9,314 nt of DNA from Oscillospiraceae bacterium (GTDB lineage: Bacteria > Bacillota > Clostridia > Oscillospirales > Acutalibacteraceae): the NCBI GenBank assembly GCA_902774165.1, contig CACYHJ010000071.1, positions 1 to 9,314 on the forward strand, written 5' to 3'. Both the position numbers and the translations under genes were made by a program. The notes beneath the pieces were generated by a model, which ran no database searches, was not told the DNA's origin, and was given only the letters and a program-made list of their open reading frames with translations. Positions 4,840 to 9,314 of this stretch are shown in pieces. The first letter of the stretch is position 1; every line of letters begins with the position of its first letter.

Positions 4840-7800
4840 TCAGAATTTGATCGTCCTGATCTCAAACGGGCGGAAGGTGAGCGTCAGGGCGCCGGATTTC
4901 ACTTCCGGCGTTTCTTTTTCATCCTCGAGGAAATTGGTGAGAACGGCGGAATCAACGTCCTTGCCGAAGCTGACCGCGACGGTCGTTTTCTGTCCCTCGC
5001 ACTCGTACAGGCGGATCACCGTCTTGCCGGAGCCGTCCTCGGCGGGCTTGACGGATTCGACGATGATATTCTTCGCGTCGACAGCAACGACGGGATCGAC
5101 CGTTGCCTCGCCCTTTGCCGCCACGACGGGGACGTTCAATTCATATGCCGGCTTGATGACGGAATCCGCGCCGAAGGCGCCGTCATGCACCAGCAGCGAA
5201 TAGGTCATTTCGTGCACGCCGCAATCGCCGGTCACGTCCGGATGCGTGCCGCCCCGGTGCAGGGAAAGACGGAGATTGCAGTCGGTCACGGTGACGCCGT
5301 ATTTGCAGTCGTTGAGGATCGCCGCGCCGAAACCGTGCTCCGAAATATCGGTCCACTTGTAGTTGCAGACCTCGAATTTCGCGATCTCAAGGGAGTTGTT
5401 CTGCGTGGTCGGGCGTTTGACGTGGCCGTACTGGATCTCGTTGCGCGCGAAGCTCGCGGAGATATCCAGATCGAATCCCGCCTTCAGCAGCCGGTGGGGG
5501 CTGTTCCAGTCCACGACGGTATGGAAATCGACGCGCGGGGAATCGGCGTAGAAGACCATATCCTGACAAATCGTCGTTCCGTCGCCCGCGTCGTAGGTCG
5601 AACGAAGCCGCAGCTCCACCGCGCCGTCGGTCACGATCTCGCGGCCCTTGAATCCTTTGACGGGCTTCAGGTTGTCCACGATGCTCTTTTCAAGATCCCA
5701 GTTGTCCCACGCAAGGGGCACGTCCTCGCCGAACAGCAGCACGTTCAGGGGCGCGCCGCCCTCTTTGCGCAGCTCTCTGCGGCTCTTTTTGTCGATGTAA
5801 GAGGCGATATAGCCGTCCTCGTCGAATTCGATCGTGGCAAAGGGCGTTTCGAGTTTTTTACCGTCGTATTTAAAGGGGGACGCCGCGTTCAGCGCTTCGT
5901 CCGTCATTTCGATGATCCCGCTGCCGAAGCCGGGGATTTTCACACCGCCGACCGCCAGCAGCTCTCTGCCGCAAAGGTCGGTATATTTCTGCGAAGGATA
6001 ATCCGCGGCAAAGCCTTCGGCGTTTTCGATCACCACCGCGTCGCTTCTGTCAAAGGAAAGGGTATTGAACGCGGTGTAGTTGTCTGAGGGGGCGACGAGC
6101 GAGGCGATATCCTCCGCGGTATCCGCCGCGTAATCGGCGAGCAGCGCGTCCATTTCTTTATTATACACTTCGTAAACGGGCGTGATGCAGGTGCCGGGCA
6201 GGATGTCGTGGAACTGGTTTTTCAGCAGCGTTTTCAGCCGCTCGTTCTGCGCCTTCGTCACGTTTTTGCCCGCGAGCACGTGGAAATACTCCATATCGCG
6301 CAGCGCGAATTCCGCTTTGCGGTTCTTGCGCTTCACGTCGTGCATCTGGGTGAGGGTGCCGCGGTGCAGCTCCAGATACAGCTCGTCGTTATAGACGGGC
6401 AGATCCGCCTGCTGCGTCTCCAGCTCCTTCATGAAGGCGCTGATGGTCATGGGCTCGACGACGGGCATGCCCTCCGTCGCCATGGCGCGGTGAGAGGCCT
6501 CGATCATGCCGGGGGTGGGTCCGCCGCCGCCGTCGCCGTAGCCGTATGCTACAAGGCGCAGATCGGTGGAATCCTTCAGAGAGATCTGACCGACGCTCTC
6601 GGTGATATCGTCCACGTCCGGCCAGCAGTGGGTGCGGTTGAAGTGAGTCAGCACCTCGCTGCCGTCGATGCCGCGCCAGGTAAAGCTCTCGAAGGGGAAT
6701 TTATTCTGCTCGTTCCATGAGATTTTCGTCGTATAGAAGTATTTGACCTCGCTGCCCTGCATGATCTGCGGGATATTGCCGTTATAGCCGAAGGTGTCGG
6801 GAAGCCAGAAGCTGTCGGCAGTATAATCGAAGTTCTCGCGGGTGAACTGCTGCCCCTTGAGGAACTGACGGATCATCAGCTCTCCGGAGGTGATGTTGCA
6901 GTCGCACTCCACGTAAACGCCGCCGTTGGGCTCGTATCTGCCCTCTTTGACGCGCTTTTTCATTTCCTCGAAGATATCGGGGTAATAATCCTTCATCCAC
7001 TCGCTGTGCAGCGCGCTTGACTGGATGAAATGATAATCCGGATACTGCTCCATCAGATACAGGGCGTTGGCGTAGGTGCGGGCGCATTTGCGGACCGTTT
7101 CGGAAACGGGCCAGAGCCAGGCGGTGTCCATGTGACTGTGGCCGATGATGCCGGCCTTGCCGAACACGCGGGAATTACCGCCGGAGAAGAAGGGACGGGT
7201 GATGGCAAGCGCGTCCCTGATCCCCTTGCGGAACGCCTCGTCGGAGACGTGCTTCGGGTAAAATACGAGCACCTCGCTGACCTTCTGCAGCGCCTTTCGC
7301 GCGCGGGCGGGCAGGAAGCTGTGCTCGGGGATATCCTTCGACGCGCTGCAGAGCTCGCGCAGGTCGAAGATCAGCGTAAAGATCTCCTCGTCGCGGGTGC
7401 AGATCTCCACGCCCTCATAACGGCGGGAGTAGGTATCCTCGGGGAGATCGGGATAATCGTAATTGTCATAGGGAGCGCAGTCCACGCAGAAGTGGCCCGC
7501 GTAATTTTCAAAGGCGAGGGAGATTTGCGTGCCCGCCGGATACGCGCCGGCGTACTGGCTTGCGTGGCTGCCGCCGATGAAATCCCGGTTTTTGGTGTTG
7601 AACAGGCCCTTCGGCACGCCGTTCAGGAAGTACAGCTGCTCGACGCCGCCGCCGTGAGAGATCACGTACAGCGGCTTGTCCGCCAGCGTCTGAGGCACGG
7701 TGAAGTTACCGCGCACCCAGAGATTGTTCCACTCGCCGCCCCAGGCATAACCCGGCGCGATGGGGAACCAGCCGTTTTCCGGCACGGCGCGCAGATGCTC

Positions 7801-7932
7801 CTTTGTCTCAAAGCCCTCGGCGTTTTCCAGCTCGCCGACCTTCGTGAAGATATACCGCTCATAGATGCGAAGCATATCCTCGATTTTGCGATAGATCCTG
7901 TCGTTCAGTTTTTCGTTATACAACCGCAGCAC
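4840..7932 (-). CDS. GH38 alpha-mannosidase, intracellular
   Basis: 1030 residues, full length for the larger bacterial GH38 / MAN2C1-like type. It removes alpha-linked mannose through a Zn-dependent retaining mechanism. N-terminal region with WFPIAPGYAWGGEWNNLWVRG (55-75). Catalytic domain: GHSHMDTAWLWP (264-275) with metal ligands H267 and D269, EPNGGVYVECDCN (334-346), FWLPDTFGYNGN (375-386) with D379 the expected nucleophile, YGYGDGGGGPT (463-473), LELHRGTLTQ (520-529) with H523 the likely last ligand, and NQFHDILPGT (572-581). The C-terminal beta-sandwich ends FRPFEIRTIKF, as usual. There is no signal peptide. The start is uncertain: GTG at 7932 is only 2 bases from GGAAAGG (7935-7941) and an in-frame TAG lies four codons further upstream. 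TTG at 7923 (11-base spacing) or ATG at 7875 are alternatives, the latter costing 19 residues. It is convergent with the unknown gene and divergent from the esterase gene. Confidence 0.95.
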   Translation of the reverse strand: MLRLYNEKLNDRIYRKIEDMLRIYERYIFTKVGELENAEGFETKEHLRAVPENGWFPIAPGYAWGGEWNNLWVRGNFTVPQTLADKPLYVISHGGGVEQLYFLNGVPKGLFNTKNRDFIGGSHASQYAGAYPAGTQISLAFENYAGHFCVDCAPYDNYDYPDLPEDTYSRRYEGVEICTRDEEIFTLIFDLRELCSASKDIPEHSFLPARARKALQKVSEVLVFYPKHVSDEAFRKGIRDALAITRPFFSGGNSRVFGKAGIIGHSHMDTAWLWPVSETVRKCARTYANALYLMEQYPDYHFIQSSALHSEWMKDYYPDIFEEMKKRVKEGRYEPNGGVYVECDCNITSGELMIRQFLKGQQFTRENFDYTADSFWLPDTFGYNGNIPQIMQGSEVKYFYTTKISWNEQNKFPFESFTWRGIDGSEVLTHFNRTHCWPDVDDITESVGQISLKDSTDLRLVAYGYGDGGGGPTPGMIEASHRAMATEGMPVVEPMTISAFMKELETQQADLPVYNDELYLELHRGTLTQMHDVKRKNRKAEFALRDMEYFHVLAGKNVTKAQNERLKTLLKNQFHDILPGTCITPVYEVYNKEMDALLADYAADTAEDIASLVAPSDNYTAFNTLSFDRSDAVVIENAEGFAADYPSQKYTDLCGRELLAVGGVKIPGFGSGIIEMTDEALNAASPFKYDGKKLETPFATIEFDEDGYIASYIDKKSRRELRKEGGAPLNVLLFGEDVPLAWDNWDLEKSIVDNLKPVKGFKGREIVTDGAVELRLRSTYDAGDGTTICQDMVFYADSPRVDFHTVVDWNSPHRLLKAGFDLDISASFARNEIQYGHVKRPTTQNNSLEIAKFEVCNYKWTDISEHGFGAAILNDCKYGVTVTDCNLRLSLHRGGTHPDVTGDCGVHEMTYSLLVHDGAFGADSVIKPAYELNVPVVAAKGEATVDPVVAVDAKNIIVESVKPAEDGSGKTVIRLYECEGQKTTVAVSFGKDVDSAVLTNFLEDEKETPEVKSGALTLTFRPFEIRTIKF

Positions 7933-7961
7933 GACCTTTCCGTTCTATTATTTGTAATTCC

Positions 7962-7979
7962 CGTCCGGAGCCCCGGACG
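7962..7979. promoter_or_regulatory. GC-rich dyad in the mannosidase leader
   Basis: CGTCCGG, 4-base loop AGCC, CCGGACG: a perfect 7-bp inverted repeat, 30 bases before the mannosidase start and just after its probable promoter. It could be a leader hairpin or an operator in the divergent region. It has no U-run on the minus strand. Confidence 0.4.
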
Positions 7980-7990
7980 CCGACAGGTTT

Positions 7991-8019
7991 ATCATATCAT
8001 ATTTTACCGGAATTATCTA
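7991..8019 (-). promoter_or_regulatory. Probable promoter of the mannosidase gene
   Basis: On the minus strand, TAGATA (8014-8019, 4/6), 17-base spacer, TATGAT (7991-7996, 5/6). A second TATGAT (7996-8001) overlaps it. This would give a leader of about 50 bases that contains the 7962-7979 dyad. Confidence 0.4.
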
Positions 8020-8063
8020 TACCTGTGAGAAAAATACTCTCTGTGGAAATCTCCGAAATCGTC

Positions 8064-8092
8064 TTTACTTTTTTATGGAATCATGCTAATAT
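8064..8092 (+). promoter_or_regulatory. Probable promoter of the esterase-msrC unit
   Basis: TTTACT (8064-8069, 4/6), 17-base spacer, TAATAT (8087-8092, 4/6). Transcription would start near 8099, at the ribosome binding site AAAAGGAG (8099-8106), giving a leader of about 18 bases. The esterase ATG at 8117 is 10 bases from that site. Confidence 0.45.
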
Positions 8093-8116
8093 TACGACAA
8101 AAGGAGATGGTTTGAT

Positions 8117-8737
8117 ATGAAAACGTTCGTATTTCAAGGCGACAGCATCACCGACGCAGGGCGCAACCGCGACAACGACGACTACCGCGGCAACGGCTAC
8201 CCCACCCTGGTAGCAGGCCGGATCGGGTACGATCATCCCGGCGAGCTCCGGTTTCTGAACCGGGGCGTCAGCGGCGACCGGATCGTGGATATCAACGCCC
8301 GCATCCGCAGAGACCTGATTAACCTCGAACCCGATTATCTGAGCATCCTGATCGGCATCAACGACGTGTGGCACGAGATCGGCAGCAGAAACGGCGTCGA
8401 CAACGAAAAGTTTTTCAGGACTTACTGCGAGATTCTCGAAGAGATCCAGAGAGACTGCCCCGGCGTGAAGATATTCATTCTCGAGCCTTTTGTTCTGAAA
8501 GGCCCCGCCACCGAAGGGAACTGGGAGACCTTTGACACCGAGACAAGAAAACGCGCCGCGTCGGCACAGAAGGCGGCGGAGAAATACGGCTGCGTTTTCG
8601 TGCCGCTGCAGGACAGGTTCGATGAAGCGGCGACGAAGGCGGAAACCACCTACTGGCTGCATGACGGCGTCCATCCCACGGCGATGGGACATGAGCTGAT
8701 CGCCCGCGCCCTGACCGAGGCCTTTTACAACGCCTGA
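8117..8737 (+). CDS. SGNH/GDSL-family esterase, intracellular
   Basis: 206 residues, a compact single-domain SGNH hydrolase. All four conserved blocks are visible: GDSIT (8-12) with nucleophile S10; NRGVSGDR (48-55) with the oxyanion glycine G53; GINDVW (80-85) with N82; and DGVHPTAMGH (183-192) with D183 and H186 completing the triad. The family removes acyl groups, often acetyl, from carbohydrates or lipids. Beside a fucosidase and a mannosidase, a sugar O-deacetylase is the most reasonable guess, but the substrate cannot be read from sequence. There is no signal peptide, so it acts in the cytoplasm. AAAAGGAG is 10 bases before the ATG; another ATG at 8107 reads only one further codon before a stop. 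It is divergent from the mannosidase across 184 bases, and its stop codon lies 11 bases before the next gene, indicating one transcript. Confidence 0.9.
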   Translation: MKTFVFQGDSITDAGRNRDNDDYRGNGYPTLVAGRIGYDHPGELRFLNRGVSGDRIVDINARIRRDLINLEPDYLSILIGINDVWHEIGSRNGVDNEKFFRTYCEILEEIQRDCPGVKIFILEPFVLKGPATEGNWETFDTETRKRAASAQKAAEKYGCVFVPLQDRFDEAATKAETTYWLHDGVHPTAMGHELIARALTEAFYNA

Positions 8738-8748
8738 GGGAAACGATT

Positions 8749-9219
8749 ATGAAGAATCATATGCTGGTCGATCTGCTTGTTTCCCTGACGGAAGACGTGC
8801 CCTTTCGCATCGCGAATCTTGCCAACGCCGCGTCGCTGCTCTATCACAGCCTGACGGACGTCAACTGGGCGGGATTTTATCTGAGGCGCGGCGACGATCT
8901 GGTGCTCGGCCCCTTCATGGGGCAGCCCGCCTGCGTCGTGATCGGGAAAGGGAAAGGCGTCTGCGGCGCTGCGTTTGAACGGGGGGAGACGCTGGTGGTC
9001 CCGGAGGTGGAAAAGTTCTCCGGTCATATCGCCTGCGACAGCAGATCGAAATCGGAGATCGTGATCCCGCTGACCGTGGACGGGGAGCGCTTCGGCGTTC
9101 TGGATATCGACAGTCCCCTGCCGGACCGGTTTTCCGCGGAGGATCGGGAAATCCTTGAAGCCTTCGCGCGCTCGCTGGAAACAGCGCTGGAAGCCTGTGA
9201 AGACAGCACAGAGAGCTAA
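8749..9219 (+). CDS. msrC: Free methionine-(R)-sulfoxide reductase (GAF fold)
   Basis: 156 residues, typical of the fRMsr/YebR family. It reduces free L-methionine-(R)-sulfoxide, usually using thioredoxin, so it repairs oxidised methionine pools in the cytoplasm. Conserved pieces in order: NWAGFYL (39-45), LVLGPFMGQPAC (51-62), KGVCG (69-73), SGHIACDSRSKSEIVIPL (91-108), FGVLDIDSP (115-123) and RFSAED (127-132). The three cysteines C62, C72 and C96 keep the 10- and 24-residue spacing of the known enzymes, so all catalytic residues are present. The ribosome binding site GAGGG (8736-8740) overlaps the stop codon of the esterase gene, with 8 bases to the ATG, so the two genes are co-transcribed and probably translationally coupled. 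The functional link to the esterase is not obvious. A second ATG four codons in is a possible alternative start. Confidence 0.93.
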   Translation: MKNHMLVDLLVSLTEDVPFRIANLANAASLLYHSLTDVNWAGFYLRRGDDLVLGPFMGQPACVVIGKGKGVCGAAFERGETLVVPEVEKFSGHIACDSRSKSEIVIPLTVDGERFGVLDIDSPLPDRFSAEDREILEAFARSLETALEACEDSTES

Positions 9220-9314
9220 GGCAACACCGCACAAATACGAATGCGCGTCTTGCTTGATCTTTGTTCCGTCATCTTGCACAGATTCTCCTTGACAACCGTC
9301 AGGTTGCCTGCGGA
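9220..9314. other. Non-coding tail, possible edge of a dispersed element
   Basis: It starts directly at the msrC stop codon (TAA followed by GGCAACACCGCAC). GGCAAC (9220-9225) is matched in inverted form by GTTGCC (9303-9308), and a small stem CAACC-GTCA-GGTTG (9293-9306) lies at the right side. No intrinsic terminator for msrC is seen here. No protein family is recognisable on either strand. The sequence feels like a repetitive intergenic element or the end of an insertion sequence of Clostridia, but this is an impression from reading it; the window cuts it off. Confidence 0.3.

Noticed and set aside
5185..8028. Long plus-strand open frames of 300 and 332 codons across the mannosidase
   Set aside because: They are antisense to a GH38 gene with all catalytic motifs; the high GC content keeps shadow frames open. 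Their translations are low-complexity V/A/R/H-rich and match no family.
2024..8737. Classical polysaccharide utilisation locus
   Set aside because: No SusC/SusD pair, transporter or regulator is in the window, the enzymes lack export signals, and the genes are on alternating strands.
8081..9279. Minus-strand frames of 203 and 184 codons over the esterase and msrC
   Set aside because: Antisense to two genes whose motifs are complete; no promoter or ribosome binding site supports them.

Overview
The window looks like chromosomal DNA of a GC-rich, low-oxygen-adapted Firmicute (Clostridia, Oscillospirales-like), probably a gut commensal. This is an inference from consensus sigma-A promoters (TTGACA-17-TATAAT), strong AAGGAG-type ribosome binding sites, U-tailed hairpin terminators, and a gene set typical of host-glycan users. 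No rRNA, tRNA, CRISPR or intact transposase is visible. No stretch longer than 300 bases lacks a gene.

Layout. Positions 1-282 (minus) hold two tandem terminators and a 51-residue ORF: the first half of a TIR domain, with its own promoter and ribosome binding site. Positions 392-1864 (minus) hold the full-length relative, a membrane TIR protein: cytoplasmic TIR domain, long proline-rich linker containing three 39-bp repeats, one membrane helix, and an extracytoplasmic region ending in a FxLYD-like domain. Its promoter is a perfect consensus and lies back to back with the promoter of a GH29 alpha-L-fucosidase (2024-3328, plus). Next comes a lower-GC gene of unknown function (3464-4654, plus), which meets a GH38 alpha-mannosidase (4840-7932, minus) tail to tail across a bidirectional terminator. 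Divergent from the mannosidase, a two-gene unit (8117-9219, plus) encodes an SGNH/GDSL esterase and a free methionine-(R)-sulfoxide reductase (GAF fold). The last 95 bases carry a sequence that begins at the reductase stop codon and resembles a dispersed element rather than a gene.

How the genes may work together. The fucosidase, mannosidase and SGNH esterase all lack signal peptides. They fit intracellular trimming of imported fucosylated, mannosylated and acylated oligosaccharides, such as N-glycan or mucin fragments. They are separately promoted rather than one operon, and no transporter or regulator gene is in the window. The TIR pair and the unknown gene look like accessory genes placed among these metabolic genes. 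The TIR pair is the most interesting part: a tandem duplication that copied promoter plus TIR start, leaving one receptor-like membrane protein and one TIR half-domain that lacks the catalytic half.
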